From: Stomoxys calcitrans
Lineage: Eukaryota; Arthropoda; Insecta; Diptera; Muscidae
Assembly: GCF_963082655.1 (NCBI RefSeq)
Contig: NC_081556.1
Coordinates: 72,959,227 to 73,023,226 of the forward strand
DNA length: 64,000 nt
Direction: 5' to 3'
Part shown: positions 33,600-45,540 of the stretch, one piece after another
Position numbering within the stretch: the first letter of the stretch is position 1
How the letters are laid out: every line of letters begins with the position of its first letter
Program-made: the position numbers and the translations under genes
The notes under the pieces: generated by a model
Told to the model about the DNA's origin: nothing
The model's database searches: none
Seen by the model: only the letters and a program-made list of their open reading frames with translations

Positions 33600-34255
33600 T
33601 CTACGAACCGAAGAAGGATAATCGAGAGACCGGTTTATATGGGAGCTATATCAGGTTATAGAGTGATTAAGACTCTTCTTAGCACAGTTGTTGGAAGTCA
33701 TAACAGCACATCCCTTGCAAGATTTTAGCCAAATCCGACAATAATTACGGTTTGCAAGGGCTCAAGAAGTCAAATCGAGATCAATTTTTTATGGTTATAG
33801 ACCGACTTAGACCGTACTTGGCACAGTTGTTGAAAGTCGCAACAAAACAATACATGCAAAGTTGAAGCTAAATCGGACGAAAATTGCGGTTTGTAAGGGC
33901 TCAAGAAGTCAAATCGGCAGATCGGTTTATATAGGAGCTATATTAGGTTAAATACCGATTTTCACTGTACTTTGCACAGTTGTTGGAAGTCATAACAGAA
34001 CACTATGTGCAAAATGTCAGCCAAATAGGACAAAAATTGGGGTTCAAGAAGTCAAATCGGGAGATGGGTTCATATGGAAGATATATTTGGATCGCACTTG
34101 GCACAGTCGGGCGGACGGATATGGCTCGATCGAATCAGAACTTCGGGACGATCAACAATATATATACTTTATTGGGTCTTATACGAATATTTCGAGGTGT
34201 TACAAACGGAATGACTAGATTAGTATACCCTTATCCTATGGTGGTTGGTATAACT
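33600..34255 (+). repeat. Type 1 element, 5' truncated
   Basis: About four monomers (GGTTTATATGGGAGCTATAT, AGCACAGTTGTTGGAAGTCA, GGTTTGCAAGGGCTCAAGAA), then the tail GGGTCTTATACGAATATTTC, GAGGTGTTACAAACGGAATG and CCTTATCCTATGGTGGTTGG. Confidence 0.72.
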
Positions 34256-34554
34256 AGAATCGGACAGCAATCATTAATATGCGAGAATTCTTCTTTTTTC
34301 CTTAACGGAATGCTTATTTACTTATGTTTGTGATACATATTCTTGACTGCATTCCTGAGAAATTTCATGAGTGCATATAAGTTGCTCAGACAGCTGTATA
34401 TGATTTCAATAAGATTATTGACAAGGTCAGGGTCACTGTCTTCTTGTCGGTTGATCATTTAAAGTTTTATATACACAGTCTCATCAAGTTCCCATTGCAA
34501 TACAAGTTAGGAAAGGCCAAAATCGGACGATGCCAACTACCGACTACCCTATAA
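34256..34554. other. No gene seen
   Basis: About 300 bp between repeats; nothing recognised. Confidence 0.4.
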
Positions 34555-35350
34555 GTAGAAATTGCAATCCATATCAAATTTCGAGCGAATGTGTTCAAAA
34601 TTTGTAGTAACTACGGTCCAAATGTGCATATTGGGCAAAATAATTGTGTATATGGAAGCTAAATATAAATCCGAACCGATTTTGATAAATTTTAACAAAA
34701 ATGTCAACAGTCATATAAGAGATTTATATGTGCCATTTTGCGTGACAATCGGTTGACAAATGACCACATTGTTGCAAATTACTCAAAGTCGTATGGACAT
34801 ATATATGGGAGCTATATCTAAATCTGCACCGATTTCGACAAATCTCTTTAGACATTATGGTAGTCGTAGAGAAAAACGTAGTGAAAAAATATTGGGAAGA
34901 TTAGTGAATAAATATGCTTGCAGAGGCTCTAGAAGTGAAAATCGGGCCAAATATATATATGGGAGCTATTACTATATCTGAACCGATTTCTATGAAATTC
35001 AAAAGTAATATTGAGAGTAATTAAAAAAACCTTCCCGCCACAAAATTTCGAGTGAATCAGTTGACAAATGACCACATATTTGCATTAGAAGTTCAAATCG
35101 GACAAACATACATATATGTATGTGGGTGCTATGTCCAAATCTGAACTGATTTTTTTTACTTTCAATAGGTTTCGTCTCTAGGCTAAAATATGCTTGTGCC
35201 AATTTGAAGATTATCGAATGAAAATTGCGACCTGTAATTTGTACGCCAATTAACATGGACAGACGGATATAGGTAAATCGAATCAGAAAATGATTGTGAG
35301 TGGATTGGTATACTTATTAATGGGTTTAGCTCTCTTCCTTCTGGGTGTTA
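34555..35350 (+). repeat. Type 3 element
   Basis: Monomer landmarks (TATGGAAGCT at 34651, TATGGGAGCT at 34804 and 34959, a TGTGGGTGCT variant near 35119) give periods of about 153, 155 and 160 bp. Tail: GGACAGACGGATATAGGTAA, TTCCTTCTGGGTGTTACAAA. The terminal hairpin is lost. Confidence 0.7.
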
Positions 35351-36524
35351 CAAAAAATGCACTAATTTACACAAATATAAAATTGGGTGTACTAGAGTGC
35401 ATATTTTTTCAAGGCTGTTCGATGAGTGCACTTTGATATCTGGGGGTAAATTGCTGCGGGACGATAGAATATCTGCGGCTACGTTTTCGCCCCATTGCTA
35501 ATGTGTATAAAATGTCAATAAAGCCAATTGAAGCAACACAATTTTTATTATCGTGAGTACTGTACATTCCACAGTAACATTTGTGGATATTATAACAGTC
35601 AACAAGCACTTGTAAATTGATAAGGCGGCTAATGTGTTATTGGTTATTTAAAAAATACAATTTCTTGAAATGAACACTATTTGTTATCGCCAAGTTCATA
35701 TTGTAGGTGTGCATTCTGAAATATTGTTGAAGGGTTCATTCTCAGTTCAGTACAAATTTTACTTAATACATTTCGTAAGAAATGAGAATTCGTTTTTTTA
35801 TTGAAGTTTCTTACATATGGTGGGAAATTTCTGAACATATCTAACAGTTTAGAATTCTTTAAATAATGTTACGCCCACTGGAAACTGATTCATTGAAGTT
35901 GTAGCCTTCTGATAATTGTGAATAGTACATTTTCTCTGACACTTTTTATTCTTGTCTATAAAACGCTCAAAGTAGAGAGATACATTAGAATACGGGTCGA
36001 TTTTGAATCACTTACTGATTAGATAAAGCCATGTCACTCTGTCTGGTTTCCATTGCCCATGTTTATTTACGTATTAAGTACGGATCACAAATTTTCATCT
36101 GATCATGTTTAAATTTGATAACATTTTCTTTACCTAAAAAGGAAGACTTTCGAAATTGGAAGGAATCGAAGAGATATCTCCCATTGGAATAATGTAATTA
36201 CAATATTTGCCAACTGATTTTCATAAAATTCTCTTATGACTTTTGACATTTCTGTTAAATTTCAATCATTGTCATAATAAAAATCATATAATTCCTTATT
36301 TTCTTTCACAAGCTATTCTTCATAATATCATACTAGTTGCCATTAATCCCAAAACACCCTTTCAGGATAGATAACATAAATAATGATTTGGCTCAAATTG
36401 CCAAACAAAGAACAAATCTGATAAATTCTTGTATCATTGTCTTTTAAAATAAAAAAAATATATAATTTTAGATTATATTGTATATCCTTGACCATCTCTG
36501 TAAGTGATGTGCGAAACTCGAAGG
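35351..36524. other. About 1.2 kb without recognisable gene
   Basis: AT-rich, no repeat-family text recognised and no supported exon. Confidence 0.45.
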
Positions 36525-36712
36525 CGATCTTTGAGTTCAAAAATACTTTCTCCAGGGCTTTAATGGCTGCCTAACTGTCTGGGAAGATATTTATGTCAGG
36601 CGTCGTTATGACTTTATATCTTAGCCATTCCTCCACTTCTTTAATTGCAAGGAGCTCCGCTTGATACATACTGCAGTGGTGTGGTAATCTTCTCAATGTA
36701 ACTACACTTATT
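36525..36712 (-). pseudogene. LINE family B RNase H fragment
   Basis: The minus strand reads SMYQAELLAIKEVEEWLRYK, then NIFPDS and AAIKALEKVFLNSK. It contains the RNase H Glu (YQAE) and Asp (.SD/PDS) regions. One stop within the Asp motif region. About 60 codons only. Confidence 0.68.
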
Positions 36713-36865
36713 GAAGAAAGTCTGCTGAAAATAGCAAAAACTGTCTGCTGACTGTAATTAGTTAATTTTGCTGCTACTACAGCAGCAGTTCTGCGATTTC
36801 CGAGCAGCAGGCTGAGTGCTGAAAAGTCTGTTGTCTGCTGAAAACTACTGCTGCTTAATTTATGG
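36713..36865. repeat. CTGCTG-rich fold-back repeat (type 6)
   Basis: Repeats of GTCTGCTGAAAATAGCAAA, TTTTGCTGCTACTACAGCAG and GTCTGCTGAAAACTACTGCT. The same opening words recur at 37682-37745. Confidence 0.55.
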
Positions 36866-37660
36866 TGGGTTTGTTAGAAGAAACAAAATGAGAGAGAAAT
36901 TTTTGGAAATATAAGATTCCTGTCACACAGCCACACAACACTCGTTGATGTAATGATGACCATTTATGCGACATTTCCCTGTTTAAAATACCATTGCACT
37001 GTTGTTGTTCTACTTTATCGAACAAGATAGATGGATTGTTGTTGTTGTTAAAAAAAAAAAAATATCAGAAAAACCGAATAAATAGGGTCCTTTCAAAAAC
37101 GAAGAGTAAGAAGGGCCAATACGTAGGTAAAGCAAGAAAATTTTTTTGGCACAATTTAAGGATTTAAGGAAGTTTATGGAATGATATTGACCAATAGACA
37201 AATAGAGATTTGTGTTTCTCATAGGTAGACCAAAAAACTGTTGGCACAGGCAGATTTAAGGAAGTTCTTGAATGAGATCAGTAGGCAAATAGAGATGTTT
37301 GTCTCAGTAGCTGTTTATATTTCATAAGGTTTTTTCATATTATATCGCAAACATTTTCTGCTGTTTTAGAATTGTAAAAAGTTTAGCTCAAAAATTTTGA
37401 ATTTTATTTCAAAAAATTTTACATTCCGTCTTATCTTTATTTACAAGCATTTAATGTGCAGTTTTTTTTTCAAATTTTCTACAAAATAACTACAACTATT
37501 AAATTATGCTTTCATTGCTGTTTAGAAGTTGATAAATTTTGTATGGGTTCAACCAAAAGTTTTCAATTTTTAATATCAACAGACTAATTTCTCTGGGCGC
37601 TTCTTTCTCTCCTGTTCCTGTGGTATCACCATAGATGAAAACGTGTAAGTGCGTACGATG
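36866..37660. other. No gene seen; GTT microsatellites
   Basis: GTTGTTGTT near 37000 and 37040; AT-rich with short frames only. Confidence 0.45.
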
Positions 37661-37672
37661 GCAGGCTACACT

Positions 37673-37755
37673 CATGGAAAAAAGTCTGCTGAAAATAGCA
37701 AACAACCGCTGCCTGTCAGTAGTTCATTTTGCTGCTGTTTAAGCAGTTGTCCTGC
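37673..37755. repeat. Type 6 repeat, second copy
   Basis: AAAAAGTCTGCTGAAAATAG, CAAACAACCGCTGCCTGTCA, TTCATTTTGCTGCTGTTTAA. Joined directly to a LINE A RNase H fragment. Confidence 0.5.
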
Positions 37756-37930
37756 AATGACAGAACATCAAAGTGGGCCTGGGTCCACATTGAGAACCCA
37801 GTGACTGAGATCAGTTTTAGACTGGCTGACCATAATACGACCCTGCAGGTAGAGATCCGGGCAATCATGGAATGCGTGAAGTGGAGTGGTACCAACGCGA
37901 GGACGTCGACTATGAACATCTTTACTTACT
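37756..37930 (+). pseudogene. LINE family A RNase H fragment
   Basis: KWAWVHIENPVTEISFRLAD, then TLQVEIRAIMECVKW (RNase H Glu in VEIRAI) and SGTNARTSTMNIFT. Collinear with 50792-51209 on the minus strand (LQAKIRAITECVKWCGANAR). No start or end. Confidence 0.65.
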
Positions 37931-37989
37931 TTGACTTTAATTGAATAGCGTTCCAAGCGCCTCGATCTTCTGCGCTCATTTTAAAATCT

Positions 37990-38285
37990 CTGACACCAAG
38001 TTTCTAGGTGTCTCCCACCACTTGATTTTTCCATCGGGCTATTGGCCTTTCCGGTTTGCGTGTACCACCTTGTATGCCTTCAAAAGACTTCTTTGCTGGA
38101 GCTTCTTCATCCATTCTGACAACATGACCTAGCTAACGCAGCCGTTGTAGTTTGATGCGTCGTCGATAACTGTGCTATCGTCGTCATATAGCTCGTGGTT
38201 CATACGTCGCCTATTTTCTCCAGTATCGCAAACTGGTCCATATATTTTTCTCAAATACTCCAAGCACTGCCTCATCTGCTTCACA
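37990..38285 (-). pseudogene. RTE-like reverse transcriptase C-terminal fragment
   Basis: On the minus strand: LRKIYGPVCDTGENRRRMNH, ELYDDDS, then after a frameshift RMDEEAPAKKSFEG and RW(K)NQV. Same block as 1-290 and 31555-31870. It is spliced at about 38290 to LINE A text. Confidence 0.65.
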
Positions 38286-38294
38286 AGTACCCAT

Positions 38295-38655
38295 GCTTCA
38301 GTCCGAGTAATGGGCGTGGGCGATGAATGATGAATGGTCGGTAGAACGCCGGAAGTCCTATGGGGAGGTCCAGATTGTTTGAAGACGAGGCTATTACATA
38401 GAACTATGAGCTGACTTATGCAAAATCGGTGCGGCGTGTGATAGCATGTGGGGAAGATGATTAGACGTTGGAGCAATTCCCGGATTTCGCGCGACCGGTA
38501 TTTAGGTGGGGACACGATACCAGAAATGAACTAAGGGGAGTGGTATGAAAAACAATTAAGGATTTTGTAAGTAGCACGGAATTCCTAACTTAAAACTTTC
38601 TTTTACGATGTTAATTTTTAGTTTTTAGAGCGCACAACAAGCCGATTACCAAACA
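38295..38655 (+). mobile_element. LINE family A fragment, heavily deleted
   Basis: CAGTCCGAGTAATGGGCG, TATGCAAAATCGGTGCGGCG, GATGATTAGACGTTGGAGCA and the UTR words GTAGCACGGAATTCCTAACT and GCGCACAACAAGCCGATTAC. Short deletions throughout; the AACCT tail is missing. Confidence 0.65.
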
Positions 38656-39317
38656 TGATTCAACCCATTGGTATGGTCATCACCAGAAATCTTTAGGTGT
38701 GAAGGCTTTAAAGTCGCCTCCTTGTCCTACTGGCTGTCACATTTCCAACTGTATGTGTTTTTGTCTTATTGTAGCGTGGATTTCTTGTCCACATACCTAC
38801 AATTTTTTTCCAGGGCATACACATGGTTGGTCAAAATACTTTTGTCGATGACTTTATCTAGATCAACTTTATGTGTACTTTATAGGGTCGTAGATCACAA
38901 TTGCTAGGTGTTATCAACGGAATAACAAGATAAGTATAGATCCGTCCTATGGTGGGGCATATAAAAGAAACTCGCTTGATCCATGGTCATGGTGTACATA
39001 ACATTCGACTCCACCGAACTTAATGTATTTGGCGTGTTTTTGTGTTGGATTTAATCGCTTTTTCGAAAATCTATTTCTTGAAATTTCTCTTAAAACGTTT
39101 TATCATTTAAACGTGGAGGTAATCTTTTTTTATTTTGAGATTAGATATTCGACTACCGGTATGATGTCATTAAAGGTGTTCATATCTGAAATGCTAGCAA
39201 TATCTGACAATAGAATTGAGAATAAAATATTCTAGCATGTTTCGCCAAAAAAAAGGTTAGCTTAGCATTTATAAGTTTTCAATTTGGCAATATTACGATT
39301 AAAAATACATATACTAT
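38656..39317. other. No gene seen; degraded type 1 tail
   Basis: TATAGGGTCGTAGATCACAA, GGTGTTATCAACGGAATAAC and CCGTCCTATGGTGGGGCATA at 38880-38960 are a decayed type 1 3' end. Otherwise unassigned. Confidence 0.45.
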
Positions 39318-39442
39318 TATGGCCGTATTCACAAAACTTAATGAAGCCCTCAAAGAGGTTTTTTTTTTGACAGTTTTATAAAGGAATTCTGTCGAATAAA
39401 CATATACCAAATTTAAATTAAGTTTTGTTAAAATCGCTGTTA
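39318..39442. mobile_element. Fold-back MITE, decayed copy
   Basis: TGGCCGTATTCACAAAACTT at the left and AATTTAAATTAAGTTTTGTT at the right are the arms of the hairpin element seen almost intact at 59279-59397. An interior T9 run and deletions have spoiled the pairing. Confidence 0.6.
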
Positions 39443-39476
39443 AGTTAAACTTTAACAGCAAAAGCAATTACAACCT

Positions 39477-40088
39477 GACGATTTGGCGGTGAAGGCCAGA
39501 GGACTGCCGTCAGTAAACTTGGTTAACCCGAAGCCTTTCGGGTCGACGCAGTCCGAGTTAAGGGTGTGGGCGACGAATGCGCATGCAACATTGTGGAACA
39601 GGGAACGGTCGGACGGCGAAAATCCTATGGGGGGATCCAGATCGTGAGAAGACGAGGTTATTACTGAAAGGAAGCAAGAAGGAGGTCAGTATAGCTATTG
39701 GCATCATAACGGGACACATAGGAGCACATACGAGCTCACTTATGTAAAATCGGTGCAGCAAGTGATAGCATGTGTAGGGTGTGCGGGGAAGATGATGAGA
39801 CGTTGGATCATTGCCTTTGTCATTGCCCGATTTTCGCGTTCAACAGATACCGGTACTTGGGTGGAGACACAATATCGGATATGAATCAACTTAGGGGAGT
39901 GGTATTGAAAACCATTAGGGATTTTGTAAATAGCACGGAATTCCTTACTTAAAATTTTCTTTTTAGAGGTTACCTTATAGTTTTTGGAGCGCACAGCAAG
40001 CCGATTACTGGCTTAGGTGTATGTCCATAGTGGCATGGGGCAGATTGATATCTGCACCCTCTTTTCAACCTAACCTTACTTAACCTAA
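39477..40088 (+). pseudogene. LINE family A fragment with knuckle and AACCT tail
   Basis: Coding traces: DDLAVKARGLP-like start, WGDPDREKTR, MCRVCGEDDETLDHCLCHCP (Cys/His knuckle at 39770-39830), IFAFNRYRYLGGDTISDMNQ, LRGVVLKTIRDFVNSTEFLT with TAA at 39950-39952. This last frame (39770-39952) is uninterrupted and shows the true family C-terminus. The UTR ends with CAACCTAACCTTACTTAACC. Confidence 0.78.
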
Positions 40089-41055
40089 TTACAACCATGC
40101 GTTGTAATGACTTTTAGGGTGCAAATTGTTTTGAACTATTCTTTACATTACGATTTATAACTACTAAGTATGTATTATAAGAAGACAACAACATATCATG
40201 ATGTGAGTGAGTCGAAGTAGAATATAAGGTATTTTTGAAATATTACCACTTTTTTGGAGATTATTCTTCGTTAACTTATACGTTTTCGCTTTCAGTGGAT
40301 CTACATCTGTTGCTTTTCAGTTTAAAAACTAGTTTATGTTAAAATATTTCAAGCTTTACTGATTTGGTCATTCTATACATGACTTTAGATATATAGAGTT
40401 ATGTCACGACCTACTGTATGTTCACACCTTGAGTAGTGATGACTTAATTCACGTGATGTCAAATAACTTTGTTACACTCAAGTGTAGACGAATTGCCCAT
40501 TTGCATATGTATGATTTACAATTAGTTTTTTATTGTATGGTAAAACTTTGCCTTTTTGGAAATGTTTCTAAGAATAATATCGATTTGGATAAAAACTTTT
40601 TGAATTAAAAAAAAAAATATCAACAAATTTGGAAAATTGGCATGCAAAAAATACATTTTTAATCCTTCATGGGATATAACGCAGCATTTTAATTTGATGC
40701 TTTTTTGTTTCCAAAAAGTAACGAATTGGGGAAATCTATAAACAATTGCTGGAGCAGTATGACGTGTTGTTTTTTTGTTTTCGTTTTCGCAAACCACATT
40801 GTAAGTATTGTTTTTGATTGCATTTAAATTGCGGAAGTTGTGGGAGTATTTCGAGGGTAAACAAGTATGTCTTATTAAGGAGAAACACAGTCGTTGCGAT
40901 CATGATACATTTGTGATAGTATTATTTCACTTTTTCGTATGGTGCAAATGGATTTAACGATGTACTGACAACGGAATAACTAAAAGAATATAACACAATA
41001 TATTTCAAAATTCACGTTTCTTTTGGACATATTTGGAATTTAATGGCGACATTTT
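40089..41055. other. About 1 kb without recognisable gene
   Basis: AT-rich, no family text, no exon supported. Confidence 0.45.
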
Positions 41056-41378
41056 TTATACCCGCCACCACAGGATGGGGGTATACTAATCTAGTCATTG
41101 CGTTTGTAATACCTCGAAATATTGAGCTGGGACTCCATGAAGTATATATATTCTTGATCGTCTCGAAATCACGATAGCGGTCGAACGCGTAGAGCTACAG
41201 ATACTTTATATTGATTGAAGGTTTCCAATATTCAGTTCAATTGTGCTCAACATAGCAATTTGTTTTTTTATATCCTTTGTTTGCCTAAAAAGAGATACCG
41301 TGGCAAGAGCTCGACCAATTCGATCCATGGTGGAGGGTATATAAGATTCGGCCCGGCCGAACGACGATTTTACTTGTT
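41056..41378 (-). repeat. Type 1 element, complete ends but almost no monomers
   Basis: On +: TTTATACCCGCCACCACAGG (3' hairpin end), GTATATATATTCTTGATCG-like tail, then directly CCTTTGTTTGCCTAAAAAGA, ATCCATGGTGGAGGGTATAT, AAGATTCGGCCCGGCCGAAC and TTTTACTTGTT (5' end). At about 320 bp it shows which sequences form the two termini. Confidence 0.78.
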
Positions 41379-41419
41379 ATTCATAAACATTCACGAATTC
41401 AAATTTTTCTAAAAATTGC

Positions 41420-41590
41420 ACTCAACCAAATTTGTTATTCAAAACAGCAAAAATGTTTGCTAAAACAGCAGTTTTTGTTTGCTGAAAATGGGAAAGTATA
41501 CATTACTGCAGTTTCAGCAAACATAGGGTTGCTGTATTAGCAAACATTACTTGTTGCTACTTCAACTAACAAGCCAATGCAACTTTTTAT
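41420..41590. repeat. Type 6 repeat
   Basis: CAAAACAGCAAAAATGTTTG, CTAAAACAGCAGTTTTTGTT, TGCTGAAAATGGGAAAG, AGTTTCAGCAAACATAGGGT. Closest to the copy at 16715-16860. Confidence 0.55.
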
Positions 41591-42029
41591 GGTTACATGG
41601 TAAATGTTTTGGTTACTTTAGGCATTTTTTAGAATTTTTTTTACAAATTTTGTTGGAAGAGATGATTTTAATATGTGGAATATAACTGTAAAGAGGCTAC
41701 CTGATCCATCCATTGGTATACATTTCGAAATGTGGCTGAGCTAGCTCGCATTTTTGTTATCGCTCTACCAACGTGCACATGATTGGCATGACCTTTTGTT
41801 TCTAAATTTAAAGAAAAAAGTTTATGGAAAGTATGTATTCAGTGGTGATTATTAACATCCACTGAGACACACATTACCGTATGTGTTCTAAATTTTCTTC
41901 TAAAAAACCCTTCATAATTAAGCAGCAGTCATTTTTAGCCAACAACAGACTCTTCAGCAGTACAATATATACAATATGTTCGAAATTCTATATATCAAAT
42001 TTAAGCAAATTCCCTACCTGTTTCGCATA
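41591..42029. other. No gene seen
   Basis: AT-rich, unassigned. Confidence 0.4.
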
Positions 42030-42655
42030 TAACTGTATTTTCTAGATCGTTTTGACATTTTAAGTCGATCCAGCCATGTCCGTATGTCGAAATCACGATA
42101 GCGGTCGAACGAATAATGATATCCGCTTGAAATTTGCACAGACACTTCTTATTGATGTAGGTCGTTGGAGGTTGCAAATGGGCCATATCGGTTCAGATTT
42201 AGATATAGCTCCTATAGAAACCGATCTTCCGATTTTACCTCTTAAGCTCCTGGAGCAGCAACTGTTATCTGATTTGGCTGGAATTTCGCACGTAGTGTTT
42301 TTTGAAGACTCCCAACAATCGTGTGAAGTGTGGTCCAAAAACCTGATATACTTCCACATAAACCGATCACCCGATTTGGCATTTTATGCACCTAGAAACC
42401 TCAATTTTTATCCGATTTGGATGAAATTTTGCAGCGAGTGTTTTTAACAACATCCTATGTCAATGGTAAATATGATCGGAATCGATCTACAAACTGGAAA
42501 ATTTACCCTCTAGCCTGATTTGTCAGAATTTTGGTACATAAGGTACACATATGCCCTTCAACTAAGTTTATTTGTGTAAATTTTCAGCAGAATCCTTGGT
42601 GGTGGGCTCCCAAGATTCGGCCTTGCAAAACTCAGTAAGGTTTTACTTCATAATA
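42030..42655 (-). repeat. Type 1 element, terminal hairpin missing
   Basis: On +: TTTTAAGTCGATCCAGCCAT, GTCGAAATCACGATAGCGGT, then three monomers (AGATATAGCTCCTATAGAAA, CCGATCTTCCGATTTTACCT). The 123-codon frame at 42076-42447 is repeat translation. Confidence 0.65.
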
Positions 42656-43456
42656 TATTATACCCTACACCATTGGATGGGGGCATACTAATCTAGTCGA
42701 TCCGTTTGTAATATTTCGAAGTATTGATTTAGGACCCTATAAAGTTTTTATTTTTTATTTTCTTCCGTCCCTTCCTCCATGCGTCCGTCCGTCTGTCTGT
42801 GGAAATTATGATAGCGATCGAACAGATGAAGTTAGCCACCTGAAATTTTGATGTAGGTCGTTGGGGATTGCAAATAGGCCATATCGGTTCAGATTTGGAT
42901 AAAGCCACCATTTGGCTGAAATTTTGCATACAGATGTATACTACGATCTCCAACATTTGTGCCAAGCATGGTCTGAATCGGTCCATAATCTTATATAGCC
43001 CCCATATAAACCGACCTGCCGAATGTACTTCCTGAACCTCTAGAATGCCCTATGATTTTCCGATTTAGCTGGAATTTTGCACAATGACTTCTACCATGAC
43101 TTTCGTGCTAAGTATGGTCTGCATCGGTTCATAACCTGATATAGTGCCCATATAAACCGATCCCACGAATGTACTTCTTGAGCTCTTAAAGTGCGCACAC
43201 AAATTTTTAAAGAAATGTTTAGTGATTACATCAAAATATACTTATTCAAAATGCTTAGAAAAAATTAAAATTTGGCTTAGCTACCATGTAATCCGATCTC
43301 CCAATCTCGATTTGGCAACTACTGAAAGCAATTCTAATTTATTTATTGCCTATCTACCTATTAAGATAAATTGGGCAAAAAAACTTGACAAATGCGATCC
43401 ATGGTGAAGGGTATATGAGATTCGTCCCGGTCAAACTTAGCACGCTTTTGCTTGTT
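42656..43456 (-). repeat. Type 1 element, near complete
   Basis: On +: ATATTATACCCTACACCATT, GTCCGTCCGTCTGTCTGTGG, monomers with TATAGCCCCCATATAAACCG, and the 5' end ATGCGATCCATGGTGAAGGG, GATTCGTCCCGGTCAAACTT, AGCACGCTTTTGCTTGTTTT. Confidence 0.76.
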
Positions 43457-43896
43457 TTGAGTACCACAACAAAGTTAAATAAAATGTAGCTATTATTTTG
43501 GCACACCTGGTCTTCGAAACGAAAAAAAATTGTTTTTTTCCGGCAGTTCTTCTTTCAACATTTTAAACAAAAGTAGAGGTGAGAACCAGCTCGCATTAAT
43601 TCTTGTTTTTACTCCCATTAACGTCATCTGGAGAAGCATATGATGGACCATTGCAAATATTCCCCCCTACATGTTTATTTTTTAATTATAATTTGTTGTG
43701 TTTGGGCTGCTTAATAAAATCTGTATTAATAAGGCACAAAGAAGCCAATTTTACCATTAGAAATTGCCTCATTTAAGTATAGAAATGCCCATCATGTTTC
43801 TAAATTGAAATGAAAAATGTTTCTAACCTCGTGTGTTTTACAAAAATAGAATAAATTATAAATTTTTTGAAATAAATAAATAACCAAACGTATGCA
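43457..43896. other. No gene seen
   Basis: AT-rich, unassigned. Confidence 0.4.
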
Positions 43897-44991
43897 ATAA
43901 CAAGTAAAAGCGTGCTAAGTTCGGCCGGGCCGAATCTTATATACCCTCCACGGTGGATCGCATGTGTTGAGTTCTTTTCCCGGCATCTCTTCTTAGGCAA
44001 AAAAAGGATATAAGAAAAGATTTGCTCTGCTATTAGAGCGATATCAAGATATGGTCCGGTTTTAACCACAATTAAATTATATATATGCGCCCTTTGGGGA
44101 CCAAGAAGTAAAATAGAGAGATCGATTTATATCGGGCTATGGACCGATTCAGACCATAATAAACACGTATGTTGATGGTCATGAGAGAATACGTCGTACA
44201 AAATTTCAGGCAAATCGAATAATAATTGCGACCTCTAGAGACTCAAAAAATCAAGATCCCAGATCGGTTTATATATCAAGTTATGAACCGATTTGAACCT
44301 TATTTGACAGAGTTGTACGTCATGCAAAATTTCAGCCAAATCGGATAGGAATTGTGACCTCTAGAGCTCAAGAAATCAAGTCCCTATATCTGTTTATATG
44401 ACAGCTATATCAGGTTATGAACCGATTTGAACCATACTTGGCACAGTTGTTGGATATCATAACAAAACACGTCGTGCAAGATTTCATTCCAATCGGATGA
44501 GAATTGCGCACTCTAGACGCTCAAGAAGTCAAGACCCAAGATCGGTTTATATGGCAGCTGTATCAGGTTATGGATCGATTTGAACCATACTCGGCACAGT
44601 TGTTGGATATCATAACAAAACACGTCGTGCAAAATTTCATTCCAATAGGATAAGAATTGCGTACTCTAGAACCCAAGATCGGTTTATATGACAGCTATAT
44701 CAAAACATGGACTGATATGGCCATTTACAATCCCAACCGACCTACACTAATAAGAAGTATTTGTGCAAAATTTCAAGCGGCTAGCTTTACTCCTTCGGAA
44801 GTTAGAGTGCTTTCGACAGACAGACGGACGGACGGACGGACAGACGGACGGACATGGCTTGATCGACATAAAATGTTACGACGATCAAGAATATATATAC
44901 TTTATGGGGTCTCAGACGAATATTTCGAGTAGTTACAAACAGAATGATGAAATTAGTATACCCCCCAACTTATAGTGGAGGGTATAAAAAG
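43897..44991 (+). repeat. Type 1 element, complete, with expanded GGAC tetranucleotide
   Basis: 5' end AACAAGTAAAAGCGTGCTAA plus the TTCGGCCGGGCCGAA palindrome; about five monomers with TTGAACCATACTTGGCACAG and CTCAAGAAGTCAAGACCCAA. A run of nine GGAC/GACG-type tetranucleotides at 44815-44853; tail GGGGTCTCAGACGAATATTT and terminal GTGGAGGGTATAAAAA. Flanks are AATAAC on the left and GAAATA on the right. Confidence 0.85.
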
Positions 44992-45500
44992 AAATATTTT
45001 TGTGTATACAAAGTGTGTCATTTATTAATAGAACACACGTTTGGTTAGAAAGAGCGGGCTACATAAGTAAATAAATACAATTACCAGGAAGGCTCACATT
45101 TACATTTATTCTGCGAAGCTTTGGTTACATTGCTATAACATTGAGCGGGCTGGTTGCATAACAAAGGGAGACATAATCTGTTTGCATCGGCATGTTGAAG
45201 GGACAGAAAGACCACCGGCCTTGTATAACTAAGGGCACCACATTGGCTAGAACTTTAAACTCCGCTCGTTGTGGTGTTTATTATTGTCACGAGAAGTTCA
45301 TCCACAGATTGCGGGTAGTGGAATGCTCCATACGGAGTAGCTGGAACTGCAGTTGCGGACAATCAGCGGTATCGAGTGGAGAGTCTAAGTGAGAGGCCGG
45401 GTGGCACCGGATCGTTTATAAATACTGAGTGTCTATGATGCTCGATAATACAAGGCGAGTTATTGGCGCCTGTTATTAAACTATGACCATCATTTTCTCG
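44992..45500. other. About 0.5 kb of higher-GC unassigned DNA
   Basis: Includes GAACTGCAGTTGCGGACAAT and CGGTATCGAGTGGAGAGTCT. It may be a retroelement UTR, but I find no coding motif. Confidence 0.4.
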
Positions 45501-45505
45501 CGGCG

Positions 45506-45540
45506 CACAGTGGGATAGAATCGACAAAAAATTAGTAAAA
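45506..45540 (+). mobile_element. Single end of a Transib-like element
   Basis: CACAGTGGGATAGAATCGAC then AAAAAATTAGTAAAAA, matching the TIR of the MITE at 58592-59112. The five bases before it are CGGCG (45501-45505), which fits the CGNCG target preference known for Transib. A type 1 element starts at once after it, so the remainder is lost. Confidence 0.62.

Noticed and set aside
42076..42447. 123-codon + frame
   Set aside because: It is a translation of type 1 monomers in minus orientation; the same peptide words recur in other copies in various frames.
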